Source: Lederbergia sp. NSJ-179
GTDB lineage: Bacteria; Bacillota; Bacilli; Bacillales; Bacillaceae_C
DNA length: 64,000 nt
Assembly: GCF_022867885.1 (NCBI RefSeq)
Contig: NZ_JALIFP010000007.1
Span: forward strand, 62,001 to 126,000
Direction: 5' to 3'
Both the position numbers and the translations under genes were made by a program. Shown piece by piece: positions 17,462 to 25,695 of the stretch (positions are counted from its first letter, which is position 1; every line of letters begins with the position of its first letter). The notes beneath the pieces were generated by a model. It ran no database searches. It was not told where the DNA came from and saw only the letters and a list, made by a program, of their open reading frames with translations.

Positions 17462-18328
17462 ATGAAAATCGGATTGAGCTCATACAGTTTATCTCAAGCC
17501 ATGAACACAGGAGAAATGACGATTTTAGATGCAATCCAATGGGTGGCAGACCAAGGTGGAGAACATATTGAAATTGTGCCAATGGGGGAATTAGACCTAA
17601 TCGAAAAACCAGAACTTATAGAGCAGATCAAGGAGAAAGCGAAAAGTGCCGGAATTGAGATTTCCCATTATCTGATCGGAGCTAATTTTATCACAGAAAG
17701 TCGTGAAGCATTTGAAGCGGAGATTGCTAGGGTAAAGCAACATGTGGATATCGCTCATCAGTTAGGTGTAAATCGAATGCGCCATGATGTTGCATGGCGG
17801 TCTGGTGCTGATACAACCATTGCCCAATTTGAGAAGGATCTACCGTTATTAGTAGAAGCTTGTCAGCAAATTGCTGATTATGCGCAGCAATATGATATCA
17901 CTACAAGTATTGAGAATCATGGACTTTATGTCCAAGCGAGTGACCGTGTGCAACGCTTGCTTAACGAAGTAAATCGCGACAACTTTAAAACAACGCTGGA
18001 TGTTGGAAACTTTATGTGCGTCGACGAAAACTCAGTCGTAGCTGTGAAAAAAAATCTACCATTTGCCTCTTTTGTTCATTTTAAAGACTTTTATTGGCGC
18101 CCATCCTATCAAAACCCGGGGGACGGCTGGTTTCAAACAGTCAATGGGAATTTTCTAAGAGGGGCGATTGTCGGACACGGGGATATTGATATGCGGGAAG
18201 TTGTGAAAGTCGTGAAAGATTCTGGCTATGATGGTTATATTTCAGTTGAATTTGAAGGTATGGAAGATTGTAAAAAAGGATCAAAGATTGGGATGGAGAA
18301 TGTCCGTCGGTTCTTTGAAGAAGCGTAG
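17462..18328 (+). CDS. Sugar phosphate isomerase/epimerase, TIM-barrel (AP endonuclease 2 fold)
   Basis: A 288-residue xylose-isomerase-like barrel. The start is ATG 17462, eight bases after AAGAGG; an in-frame GTG nine bases earlier overlaps that site. Metal-ligand regions expected of the family are visible: EIVPMGELDL near residue 37, TSIENHGLYVQ near 150, TLDVGNFMCVD near 180, FVHFKDFYWR near 203, GHGDIDMREV near 238, and VEFEGMED near the end. In neighbouring pathways such enzymes epimerise or isomerise keto-sugars, and some act on 3-keto-glycosides. Its position between oxidoreductases supports a shared sugar route, not a role in DNA repair. Confidence 0.8.
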   Translation: MKIGLSSYSLSQAMNTGEMTILDAIQWVADQGGEHIEIVPMGELDLIEKPELIEQIKEKAKSAGIEISHYLIGANFITESREAFEAEIARVKQHVDIAHQLGVNRMRHDVAWRSGADTTIAQFEKDLPLLVEACQQIADYAQQYDITTSIENHGLYVQASDRVQRLLNEVNRDNFKTTLDVGNFMCVDENSVVAVKKNLPFASFVHFKDFYWRPSYQNPGDGWFQTVNGNFLRGAIVGHGDIDMREVVKVVKDSGYDGYISVEFEGMEDCKKGSKIGMENVRRFFEEA

Positions 18329-18340
18329 GGGGAGAGCAAA

Positions 18341-19402
18341 ATGACGAAATTAAAAATTGGGGTAATTGGTGCCGGATCCATTTCAGAGGCGCATTTGAAT
18401 GCTTATGCAAATAACGACAAAGTGGAACTTTATGCGATTTGTGATTTGAATGAAGATAGGGCCAAAGCAAAAGCTGAAAAATACGGCGCTTCTAAAACAT
18501 ATGTAGATTACCATGAACTAATGAAGGATAAAGAAATGGATGCAGTCAGTATTTGTACGTGGAATAATTCCCACGCCGATATTGCGATCGCCGCACTCAA
18601 TAGCGGGAAAAATGTTTTGGTTGAAAAGCCAATGACCACCAGTGTGGAAAAAGCGTATGAAATGGAAGAAACGGTGAAAAAGACCGGGAAAAAATTGCAA
18701 GTTGGCTTTGTAAGGAGATACGCGTCCAATACACAAATTTTGAAAAAGTTTATTGAAGAAGATGATCTTGGTGACATTTACTTCGCAAAAGCAACTTGTA
18801 TTCGTCGACTTGGAAATCCTGGTGGTTGGTTCTCGGATATTGAAAGATCTGGCGGCGGACCTCTGATAGATATCGGGGTTCATGTGATCGATGTTCTATG
18901 GTATCTCATGGGATGTCCAAAAGTAAAATCGATTTCCGGAAATACGTATAATAAACTAGGGAATCGAAAAAATATTAAACATCTATCCTTCTATAAAGCT
19001 GCCGACTATGATCCGGACAAAAACACAGTAGAAGATATGGCGAATGCCATGATCCGTTTTGAAAATGGCGCATCCTTGCTAGTGGATGTGAGCTTCACCT
19101 TGCATGCAAAAGAGGATGAAATCTCTGTTAAATTATATGGAACAAAGGGTGGCGCAGAAGTAGAGCCAGGGCTTGCGATTGTTTCTGAGAAGCATGACAC
19201 GATGCTCAATCTCATTCCACAGGTGGATAGCCCGACATTCAATTTTAGTCAAGCCTTCCAAGCGGAGATTGATCATTTCGTAGGCGTTTGTTTAGGGGAA
19301 AAAGAAACACTTAGCCCTGTAGCAGATGGCGTAGAAATGACCAAAATTCTTACCGGAATTTACGAGTCTGCCGAAAAAGGGAAAGAAATCTATTTTGATT
19401 AA
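18341..19402 (+). CDS. Gfo/Idh/MocA-family oxidoreductase (third of three)
   Basis: A 353-residue dehydrogenase with a canonical Rossmann start (IGVIGAGSISEAHLNAY), the EKP motif NVLVEKPMTTSV near residue 90 and SGGGPLIDIGVHVIDVLWY near 170. It starts 12 bases after the isomerase stop, behind GGGGGAG. Together with 15411, 16405 and 17462 it forms one operon ending in a strong terminator. A shared role, such as oxidation, epimerisation and re-reduction of a sugar ring carbon, is inferred from this combination and not from the single protein. Confidence 0.84.
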   Translation: MTKLKIGVIGAGSISEAHLNAYANNDKVELYAICDLNEDRAKAKAEKYGASKTYVDYHELMKDKEMDAVSICTWNNSHADIAIAALNSGKNVLVEKPMTTSVEKAYEMEETVKKTGKKLQVGFVRRYASNTQILKKFIEEDDLGDIYFAKATCIRRLGNPGGWFSDIERSGGGPLIDIGVHVIDVLWYLMGCPKVKSISGNTYNKLGNRKNIKHLSFYKAADYDPDKNTVEDMANAMIRFENGASLLVDVSFTLHAKEDEISVKLYGTKGGAEVEPGLAIVSEKHDTMLNLIPQVDSPTFNFSQAFQAEIDHFVGVCLGEKETLSPVADGVEMTKILTGIYESAEKGKEIYFD

Positions 19403-19413
19403 TCGTTAGTGAG

Positions 19414-19460
19414 AAGCGGATATTTATTCTTACCTTTCGAATAAATATCCGCTTTCTTTT
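19414..19460 (+). terminator. Terminator of the oxidoreductase operon
   Basis: A perfect 16-base stem, AAGCGGATATTTATTC (19414-19429) with its complement (19439-19454), is followed by CTTTTTT. Confidence 0.92.
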
Positions 19461-19496
19461 TTATTCATAAATATACAGAATATTTTATGTGTATCA

Positions 19497-19526
19497 TGGA
19501 CATATACTAGAGAAAAGTCATATAAT
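19497..19526 (+). promoter_or_regulatory. Sigma-A-type promoter
   Basis: TGGACA (19497-19502) and a perfect TATAAT (19521-19526), spaced 18 bases, lie 50 bases before the small gene at 19577. Confidence 0.6.
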
Positions 19527-19576
19527 AGAGATAATGAATACATATTTTTTAAAAAAAGAAGATAGGGGGGATTGTT

Positions 19577-19963
19577 ATGTCTGTTATGCGTATTATTACG
19601 GGATTGTGGAGAAATAGTACGGAAACAAGCGATCGAGCAAAGGATCCTAAATTAAAAACACGTTATTACAAAATAGGGAAACGCAAATTATCTGAAACGA
19701 TTACTTCAGTTATAAATAATAAAATGCCTGGTTGGAAAATTACTCATTTTGATTATGATCGCGGTGAAATGCTTATTGAAAAGCGGGGAATGCGTCGGAA
19801 TCAAATCGTGATCACGATTGTCCAGGTAGAACCATTACGTTGCAGTGTGGATCTCGTTTCAGCCTATGAAGGATTAGGCGATTTAGGAGCTACTTACTTT
19901 CTGGTCCAAAAATTCTTTGAAATGTTAAATAAAGAAATTCCACCATTACAAAAAAATCAATAA
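19577..19963 (+). CDS. Conserved small cytosolic protein of unknown function
   Basis: A 128-residue protein with no signal peptide or membrane segment, behind a GGGGGG site and its own promoter and terminator, so it is probably monocistronic. The N-terminus is basic (SDRAKDPKLKTRYYKIGKRK). It is followed by alternating strands (MLIEKRG, QIVITIVQVEPL) and a C-terminal helix. The pattern resembles a small Bacillus cytosolic protein family, perhaps related to DUF1499, but this is only an impression. No catalytic residues can be named. Confidence 0.7.
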   Translation: MSVMRIITGLWRNSTETSDRAKDPKLKTRYYKIGKRKLSETITSVINNKMPGWKITHFDYDRGEMLIEKRGMRRNQIVITIVQVEPLRCSVDLVSAYEGLGDLGATYFLVQKFFEMLNKEIPPLQKNQ

Positions 19964-19971
19964 TCACGAGT

Positions 19972-20009
19972 AGCCAGTTTCCATCCGAAGAGAGGAGCTG
20001 GCTTTTTTA
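19972..20009 (+). terminator. Terminator
   Basis: AGCCAG (19972-19977) pairs with CTGGCT (19998-20003), followed by a T-run. It overlaps the leader of the next gene. Confidence 0.75.
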
Positions 20010-20023
20010 GGGAGAGAAATGTG

Positions 20024-21151
20024 ATGATTAAAACCGTTTTATTTGATGTCGATGGCGTTCTATTAAGTGAGGAACGTTATTTTGATGCATCCGCACTCAC
20101 TGTGTGGGAAATTTTATGTAGTGATAAGTATCTGGGGCTTTGTCCGAACGAATTTAAAACCGATTATACGGATGAAGAAATCGAATCCATTCGGGCTCGA
20201 ATTTTTGTTCATGATCAAGTACTAAACTTTTTAAAATCATGTGGGTTAAATGCAAATTGGGATATGATTTATTTAACAGCAGCTTATCAGATCATCCATC
20301 TACTAGAGCAAATAAAAGAAACGGAGAAAGAGCGAATCACCAAATGGGTTTCCCATGAGATCAATCGTGATATTTTATTAGAGATGCAGGGAGTCCTCGC
20401 TGATCAACTACATGCGTTTGATTTTAAAAGTTTTCTGGATGATTTTCAGGATGCGGATGCCTCCAAAGCTGGCTTATTTGCCCATTTGGATCAGATTGCT
20501 CAGGAAAAACTAGAAGTAAATCAGACGATTTTTGGAAGGCAAGGTGAACTATGGTCTACGTGCGAACATATCTCCCAAGAATGGTATGTCGGAGATAAGC
20601 ATGTGTTCCAATCAACAGGACGGCCTTCTATCCAATTGGGCAAGAAAGGTTTTTTAACCGATGAAAGGGTGCTAGCGGAACCAGAAGCGATTGCGGATTT
20701 ATTCCAATCTCTCAAAGGAGCTGGCATCCAGATCGGAATTGGAACAGGGCGTCCCGAGTTAGAAACATTGGAGCCATTCCAATATTTAGGGTGGTTAGAT
20801 CATTTGGATCGAAACAATATTGTCACCGCCGATGATGTCCTAGCTGCTGAAAAGGTTTGCCAGGATCATGCAGGCCTATCCAAGCCACATCCCTTTACAT
20901 ACGTGTGGGCGCTGTCAAGTAAACAGAAATCTATCATGGAGTGTGTCGAGACCATTTTACCAATAGAGAATGGAAAAGAAATATTAATTGTCGGGGATTC
21001 TTTAGCCGATTTATTAGCGGCAAGAAAAATGGGCTGTACGTTTGCAGCCGTACTAACCGGATTATCAGGGAAGAAAGCGAGAAAAGAATTTGAAGAATAC
21101 GAAGCCGATTATATTTTGGATAATGTGTTGGAAGTGAAAGAACTCGTGTGA
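20024..21151 (+). CDS. HAD-superfamily hydrolase with an unusually large insert
   Basis: A cytosolic phosphatase-type protein of 375 residues. All four HAD motifs are visible: FDVDGVLL at the N-terminus (nucleophile aspartate), IGIGTGRPE near residue 240 (motif II), KPHPFTYVW near 287 (lysine motif) and IVGDSLADLLAARKMG near 323 (acidic motif IV). The cap between motifs I and II is about 220 residues, longer than the C1 caps of PpaX- or Gph-like enzymes, and mostly helical. ATG 20024 is chosen with GGGAGA eight bases upstream; GTG 20021 is an alternative. The substrate is unknown. It stands alone, after a terminator. Confidence 0.78.
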   Translation: MIKTVLFDVDGVLLSEERYFDASALTVWEILCSDKYLGLCPNEFKTDYTDEEIESIRARIFVHDQVLNFLKSCGLNANWDMIYLTAAYQIIHLLEQIKETEKERITKWVSHEINRDILLEMQGVLADQLHAFDFKSFLDDFQDADASKAGLFAHLDQIAQEKLEVNQTIFGRQGELWSTCEHISQEWYVGDKHVFQSTGRPSIQLGKKGFLTDERVLAEPEAIADLFQSLKGAGIQIGIGTGRPELETLEPFQYLGWLDHLDRNNIVTADDVLAAEKVCQDHAGLSKPHPFTYVWALSSKQKSIMECVETILPIENGKEILIVGDSLADLLAARKMGCTFAAVLTGLSGKKARKEFEEYEADYILDNVLEVKELV

Positions 21152-21175
21152 TATTAGGAAAAAGTAAGAAGTAAT

Positions 21176-21199
21176 CCCTTTTCCAAGTTTTCAAAAGGG
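21176..21199. other. Hairpin after the HAD gene; otherwise unremarkable gap
   Basis: CCCTTTT (21176-21182) and AAAAGGG (21193-21199) form a hairpin, perhaps a weak terminator, without a T-run. From here to the promoter at 21490 I see no gene or repeat. Confidence 0.4.
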
Positions 21200-21489
21200 G
21201 AAGTTTCAGTGGATATGGCGGGAAAGACAATTCTGTACATATAGCATATGAATAGTCGTGTTTTCCGCCGATCCAACCATTCTTTTGATCCCGAAAAACA
21301 ATTGGCGGATCCAGCCCAATGCGAAAAACGTGTACAGCGATTCTATTATAGGCTGCCGGCTCGCAGCACTGGACGGTCCTTATTAGATAAATAAAATGGT
21401 AGATCATCGAGTGAAGATCAAAAATATGTAAGTGTTATAATTTTTTTCATTCCTTTATTAATATTTTACCAATATTTGAATTTTTTTGA

Positions 21490-21519
21490 TTGGCATTTTT
21501 GTCATATTTTTGATATTAT
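21490..21519 (+). promoter_or_regulatory. Strong sigma-A-type promoter for the exported-protein cassette
   Basis: TTGGCA (21490-21495) and TATTAT (21514-21519) are spaced 18 bases, each five of six to consensus. The predicted start near 21526 leaves a leader of about 200 bases before the gene at 21725. Confidence 0.6.
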
Positions 21520-21603
21520 TGTAAATAAGTAGAAATATTTTGTAACAAGAGGAGATGTAATCTCGAAGTAAATGATTTTTATAGATTAATAACTGAGTTT
21601 TTT

Positions 21604-21617
21604 TGTAAGCGCTATGA
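21604..21617 (+). promoter_or_regulatory. Possible CcpA (cre) site in the leader
   Basis: TGTAAGCGCTATGA fits the cre consensus with one mismatch. It lies about 80 bases after the predicted transcription start, where CcpA would act as a roadblock. One match alone is weak evidence. Confidence 0.35.
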
Positions 21618-21665
21618 TGTACAGGTCATTCTTTTATTGTCCATGTTTTAGTTGGCCTTATTAGC

Positions 21666-21689
21666 AACCTGTTGTGCAGGGGACAGGTT
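21666..21689 (+). other. Leader hairpin before the small exported protein
   Basis: AACCTGT (21666-21672) and ACAGGTT (21683-21689) form a perfect 7-base stem in the long leader, 36 bases before the start codon. It has no T-run, so it may affect mRNA stability or translation. Confidence 0.4.
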
Positions 21690-21724
21690 CTAAATAAACT
21701 TTATTAGAAAATGGGATAAGTTCA

Positions 21725-22132
21725 ATGAGAAAAAAGGTTATTTCAATGAGTTTGATCATGGCAGCTATCTTGTTTATCATGTCACCATCAGCTTTTGCGG
21801 CTAAAAAGAATTTTTCATTTAATGTCAATCCGTCCGCTAACAATGGGGTCGCATATACTGCCCCAAATCCAAAAGATGACAATGAACAGAAAACGTATAT
21901 TTATACGCAAAAACACAACATAATTAGTAGTGATAGATTTTACTACAATGTAAGGAAAAGTGCAAGCACGAGTTCAACTTCATATACTGGGTACATTAGA
22001 GTTACCCCGAGCAACGCTTCAAGGATAGTTAAAAGTTACTCACCAAATGCTGGAGGAAAAGGAACTAATTTGGTACTCCAAGCTGACACAGACGAATATA
22101 ATGTAACCGCTGAAGGATATTGGTATTCCTGA
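21725..22132 (+). CDS. Small exported protein of unknown function
   Basis: A 135-residue protein with a clear signal peptide: basic MRKKV, a hydrophobic core and a cleavage site in SAFAAKK (after residue 25). The mature part (about 110 residues) is rich in Ser, Thr, Asn and Tyr, has no cysteine and looks like a small beta-rich secreted domain. It may belong with the small exported DUF2712-type proteins, but I am not certain. It is preceded by a strong promoter and a 200-base leader. A terminator that should lower downstream transcription follows, so it is probably made in excess over the ABC genes behind it. The upstream GGGATAAG site is weak. Confidence 0.72.
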   Translation: MRKKVISMSLIMAAILFIMSPSAFAAKKNFSFNVNPSANNGVAYTAPNPKDDNEQKTYIYTQKHNIISSDRFYYNVRKSASTSSTSYTGYIRVTPSNASRIVKSYSPNAGGKGTNLVLQADTDEYNVTAEGYWYS

Positions 22133-22154
22133 TATTCTTTCTTTTGATCAATAG

Positions 22155-22178
22155 ACCGACCCCCTGCATCGGTTTTTT
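22155..22178 (+). terminator. Attenuating terminator inside the cassette
   Basis: ACCGA (22155-22159) and TCGGT (22169-22173) form a short stem followed by six T. It sits between the exported-protein gene and the lipoprotein gene and would allow partial read-through. Confidence 0.65.
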
Positions 22179-22194
22179 ATACGAGGAGGTTTAG

Positions 22195-23343
22195 ATGAAA
22201 AAGATATGGATAATCTTGTTTGGTTTTTCTGTGTTTATCCTTAGTGCGTGCTTTCCAACGGGGGCACCCAATAATGCTTCTGATTCAGCACACTTAAAGG
22301 CATCAAAGGATTCGGCAGCTACTGAAACCACACCTAGCTTTATTGATACAAAATTAGAAGAAAATCTAATCGTCAAAGCGGATGTAACGAGGGCGGATTC
22401 GGGAAAATTAAAAAGTAGTTCCGTCACTTTACAGGCTTTTGATGAGGATTCAATAATTAAGGAATTTCTAGAAAACAAACCAATTAAGGACACATATGAA
22501 AATAACAATGAGCTCTTTCCAGAATATAAAGAAAAATACTTTGAAGTTTCGGATGGATCGTATTTATCCTTGGACTTAGGTGCGATAAGGTATGTAGATG
22601 TATATTATGATGAACGTGAATATGATACGGTCATCAGTGGCACGAGCTTTTTTATTCGTTCAGATATAAAAAACGTCTTTCAACAGACAAGCCTAAACAA
22701 TCTCTCTAAAGATAAGGCGATCGATACAGTTAGAACTGTAGCAAGTAAAGCAGGCATCTCTCCGTTAGGCGAGCCCGAAGTGTTTGCACTTGATTTCAAA
22801 ACGTTGGAAAATGAATGGGAGGATTATGAGGGGAAGCATGGTGCTCATCCTAAAAAGTGGGAACAGACGGATGAGGCTTATCTTGTTATTTTTCCGGTTG
22901 TTTATGACAATATTGCTGTGACCAATAAAGGCTATTTAAGTGCTAATAATCAGATCCCTGCAATTGGCAGTCGAATTATGGGAGTGGTCCATCAGGATGA
23001 CCTGATCTACTTCACATGTAGGGGAATTTATGAAATGGAAGAAACAATCAAAGAGAACATTACACCGATTTCTGTGGACATGGCACTTGAAAAAGTGAAA
23101 AACAAGTATAAGGATACGCTGCTAACCGACCCTATTCATATTTCTCATATTGCTTTGGAATATGTGCCAACTGTTTCCAGTAGTGAAGGAATTGGCTACG
23201 AACTTATTCCGGCTTGGGTTTTCACAGCTCAACAAGAGACGACTTACACGGACCAAAAAGGAACATCGACAATCTCCGCCGATTTTACAATTATCATCAA
23301 CGCAGAAACGGGGGAAGAAATTCGGATTGGTGGTGAACAGTAG
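22195..23343 (+). CDS. Lipoprotein of unknown function in an ABC cassette
   Basis: A 382-residue membrane-anchored lipoprotein: the signal ends in the lipobox LSAC (cysteine 19), behind a strong GAGGAGG site. The mature part begins with a disordered Ser/Ala/Thr linker and then alternates strands and helices. It contains two segments with a repeated design, SKDKAIDTVRTVASKAG near residue 178 and MALEKVKNKYKDT near 298. The last part (IINAETGEEIRIGG) recalls PepSY-like or YcdB-type strands that end with a glycine turn. No enzyme motif is seen. The two membrane genes and the ATPase follow without gaps, so it probably works with that transporter as partner or immunity protein. Confidence 0.68.
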   Translation: MKKIWIILFGFSVFILSACFPTGAPNNASDSAHLKASKDSAATETTPSFIDTKLEENLIVKADVTRADSGKLKSSSVTLQAFDEDSIIKEFLENKPIKDTYENNNELFPEYKEKYFEVSDGSYLSLDLGAIRYVDVYYDEREYDTVISGTSFFIRSDIKNVFQQTSLNNLSKDKAIDTVRTVASKAGISPLGEPEVFALDFKTLENEWEDYEGKHGAHPKKWEQTDEAYLVIFPVVYDNIAVTNKGYLSANNQIPAIGSRIMGVVHQDDLIYFTCRGIYEMEETIKENITPISVDMALEKVKNKYKDTLLTDPIHISHIALEYVPTVSSSEGIGYELIPAWVFTAQQETTYTDQKGTSTISADFTIIINAETGEEIRIGGEQ

Positions 23344-23345
23344 AG

Positions 23346-24131
23346 ATGAAAAGAAGAGCCTTTACAATGTCGGCGATGCAAGTATCCTCCTCACCAGCTT
23401 TCTATCTCTCGATTATTGGCGTCACCGTATTATGCTTTATAAGCGTGTGGGATGAGCTGGATGCAATGGGACCAGCTTATGGAGTCTATTATTATTTTGA
23501 TATCTTTATTGGACTAACGATGTTTAAAAAATTAGTTGTTTTATTTGCTGCCCTGCCCTATGTAGCCAGTTTTTGTAGTGATTGGAAATATCAATACTTA
23601 AAACCGGTAGTGATTCGCACGGGGGCAAAAAGATATGTCTGGTCCAAGGTCATTACTTGTTTTCTCAGTGGCTTTTTAACTGTTTTTATCGGGGTACTTT
23701 TATTTTGTCTCTTATTACTGCTGAAAATGCCACTTTTTCCAAGTGAGGATTTAGAAAATATCATTTCTCCGCTTTTTTCACCACTAGCAGAGGGAGCTTT
23801 CCCGTTGCTTGTTGTATTAGCTGAAAGCTTTATTTTCAGTTTGGCTGCGGCGTTATGGACAGTGGTCGGGTTAGCGGTCTCCGCTTTTATTCCGAGTCAT
23901 TTTGTCGCAGTCACGACACCAGTAATTGCGAGTTACATTTTAGAAGAAGTAACAAAACTTTTTCCTAGTTGGCTTAATCTTTACCTGTTAACAAGGAGCG
24001 CTGACGTACTTCAACAAGGGCCACTGATCAGTTTTGTTTATTTCTGTTTTGTTTTTCTGTTATTTGCCGCTTTAGTTGGCTGTCTATTTGATTACCAGGT
24101 AAGGAGGCGAATTCGGAATGAAGTTGTTTAA
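23346..24131 (+). CDS. ABC-2-type membrane protein (first of two)
   Basis: Integral membrane protein of 261 residues starting two bases after the lipoprotein stop. About six hydrophobic segments are visible, for example FYLSIIGVTVLCFISVW near residue 20, TVFIGVLLFCLLLLL near 115 and LISFVYFCFVFLLFAALVG near 230. The cytoplasmic segment WKYQYLKPVVIRTGAKRY near residue 80 resembles the coupling region of ABC-2 exporters of the lantibiotic-immunity or bacitracin type. It overlaps the next membrane gene by 14 bases, and both probably form the membrane part of one exporter with the ATPase at 24989. Confidence 0.7.
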   Translation: MKRRAFTMSAMQVSSSPAFYLSIIGVTVLCFISVWDELDAMGPAYGVYYYFDIFIGLTMFKKLVVLFAALPYVASFCSDWKYQYLKPVVIRTGAKRYVWSKVITCFLSGFLTVFIGVLLFCLLLLLKMPLFPSEDLENIISPLFSPLAEGAFPLLVVLAESFIFSLAAALWTVVGLAVSAFIPSHFVAVTTPVIASYILEEVTKLFPSWLNLYLLTRSADVLQQGPLISFVYFCFVFLLFAALVGCLFDYQVRRRIRNEVV

Positions 24132-24969
24132 TCAAGCGCGTTGTGTTTGCTTTCAAAACTTCCGGAAATGGGGGGCGAATTATCGGGTATGGATGATTGC
24201 CATTATCTTGATCCTTTTAACTCATTATTTCACAAAGGAAATTATTGACTTTAGTAGAGAAATTGATATGAAAGTATCGCCCTGGATCTTTCCCTTTCTA
24301 TTTTCGCAAAAATATACAAAGCTCTTATTCTTGTTTCCTTTACTCTTACTTTTCTGTGATGCTCCCTTTATTGATGAAAATCAACCCTATGTCATTGCCC
24401 GTAGTGGCCGGGTTCCATGGAGCATTGGACAAATTAGCTATATTGTGATTAGTTCAGCTTTTTATTTTGTCTTTTTATTTATCCTCACCATTGGGATCAA
24501 CTTATTTCATATGCACTTTACATTAGAATGGGGAAAGGTGCTTGGGACATTAGCGAATACGAATGCTGCACAGGTGGTGGGATTAAAGATGTTTATTAGT
24601 GGGAGCATTACCCATTATTTTTCTCCCTTGCAAGCCATTTGGTTTTCCTTTCTTCTTTCCTGGTTGGCCGGTGTTTTTTTGGGATTATTAATTTATGTAG
24701 TCAATTCGTTATCGAACACAAGAATTTTAGGTGTATTAGCCGCATCATTCTTTCTTGTTTTAGATGCAACCATTATTGGAAGGGATTATCTATACCGCTT
24801 CTCTCCCGTTTCGTGGAGCAGTATTGAAAGGATTGATATTGAAGGAACGACACAAATGCCGTCAATCACCTATGTTTATATTGGCTTCGCTGTCCTGATT
24901 ATTGGGATGATTATATCGGCAATAATTGTTAATCGAAAACAAACAATCAACGTGTTGCCGCCTATTTAG
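24118..24969 (+). CDS. ABC-2-type membrane protein (second of two)
   Basis: A 283-residue membrane protein with about six helices: WMIAIILILLTHYF near residue 22, LFLFPLLLLFCD near 75, SSAFYFVFLFILTIGINLF near 115, AIWFSFLLSWLAGVFLGLL near 175, and two more near 205 and 255. It has an ABC-2 layout but low similarity to its neighbour, so the exporter would be heterodimeric. Its start overlaps the previous gene, and the ATPase ribosome site follows 19 bases before the ATG at 24989. DENQPYVIARSGRVPW near residue 87 is probably the cytoplasmic coupling loop. Confidence 0.68.
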   Translation: MKLFNQARCVCFQNFRKWGANYRVWMIAIILILLTHYFTKEIIDFSREIDMKVSPWIFPFLFSQKYTKLLFLFPLLLLFCDAPFIDENQPYVIARSGRVPWSIGQISYIVISSAFYFVFLFILTIGINLFHMHFTLEWGKVLGTLANTNAAQVVGLKMFISGSITHYFSPLQAIWFSFLLSWLAGVFLGLLIYVVNSLSNTRILGVLAASFFLVLDATIIGRDYLYRFSPVSWSSIERIDIEGTTQMPSITYVYIGFAVLIIGMIISAIIVNRKQTINVLPPI

Positions 24970-24988
24970 ATGGAGAGGAGTGGGGAAG

Positions 24989-25678
24989 ATGCAACCAGCG
25001 ATCAAAGTTGAAAATGTAACGAAGAAATTTGGCGAGACTACTGTTTTGAATGGTATCTCCCTTTCATTTGAAAAGCAGAAGATTCACGGGTTGATCGGAA
25101 GAAATGGATCAGGCAAAACGATGTTACTTAAGTGTATTTGCGGCTTTGTCATTCCGACAACGGGCACCATTCACGTAAATGGCAAGCAAATCGGCAAGGA
25201 GATTGATGTGCCTGAAAGTGTTGGGATCATCATTGAAGCACCAGGATTTTTACCAAATTATGATGGCTATACCAATTTGAAATTTTTGGCCGCGATCCAA
25301 CATACGATTTCTAAGGAACAAATTTTAGCAGTGATTGAGAAGGTGGGCTTAGATGCAAAGAGTAAGCGGCATGTTGGCAAATATTCATTAGGAATGCGCC
25401 AGCGCCTTGGACTAGCGCAGGCTTTAATGGAAGATCCAGATATCCTCATTCTTGATGAACCAATGAATGGCTTGGATAATCAAGGGGTAGCCGATATGCG
25501 CAAGTTACTCCTAGAGCTCAAAGATAAAGGAAAAACGATTATATTAGCCAGTCATGGCAAAGAAGACATTGAAATTCTCTGTGATACTGTACATGAATTA
25601 GACCATGGAAAGATTATCCGCTCCATAGAAAAGTCTCAAGTCGAAAAGGAAAACGTGGAAGGGGCCGTTCAAAGATGA
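24989..25678 (+). CDS. ABC transporter ATP-binding protein of the cassette
   Basis: ATPase of 229 residues from ATG 24989, behind GAGGAG; an open frame upstream lies in the preceding gene. Walker A is GRNGSGKT near residue 37, the signature is SLGMRQRLGLAQAL near 133, Walker B DILILDEP near 152, and the H-loop histidine is in ASHGKED near 192. It belongs to the group that pairs with ABC-2-type exporters of peptides or antibiotics. The C-terminus is short. Together with the lipoprotein and two membrane proteins it completes an exporter. The cargo may be the small exported protein or a related peptide, but that protein already has a Sec signal, so a resistance or cleaning role is equally possible. 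Confidence 0.88.
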   Translation: MQPAIKVENVTKKFGETTVLNGISLSFEKQKIHGLIGRNGSGKTMLLKCICGFVIPTTGTIHVNGKQIGKEIDVPESVGIIIEAPGFLPNYDGYTNLKFLAAIQHTISKEQILAVIEKVGLDAKSKRHVGKYSLGMRQRLGLAQALMEDPDILILDEPMNGLDNQGVADMRKLLLELKDKGKTIILASHGKEDIEILCDTVHELDHGKIIRSIEKSQVEKENVEGAVQR

Positions 25679-25695
25679 ACGGCCTCAGCTTTTAT
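25663..25695 (+). terminator. Terminator at the end of the ABC cassette
   Basis: GGCCGTTC (25663-25670) and GAACGGCC (25677-25684) flank the stop codon and are followed by CTTTTATTT. The convergent serA gene ends just beyond. Confidence 0.8.

Noticed and set aside
20934-21407. A 157-codon minus-strand frame over the end of the HAD gene and the following gap
   Set aside because: It overlaps coding sequence, has no ribosome site and no recognisable family. The part in the gap alone is not convincing.
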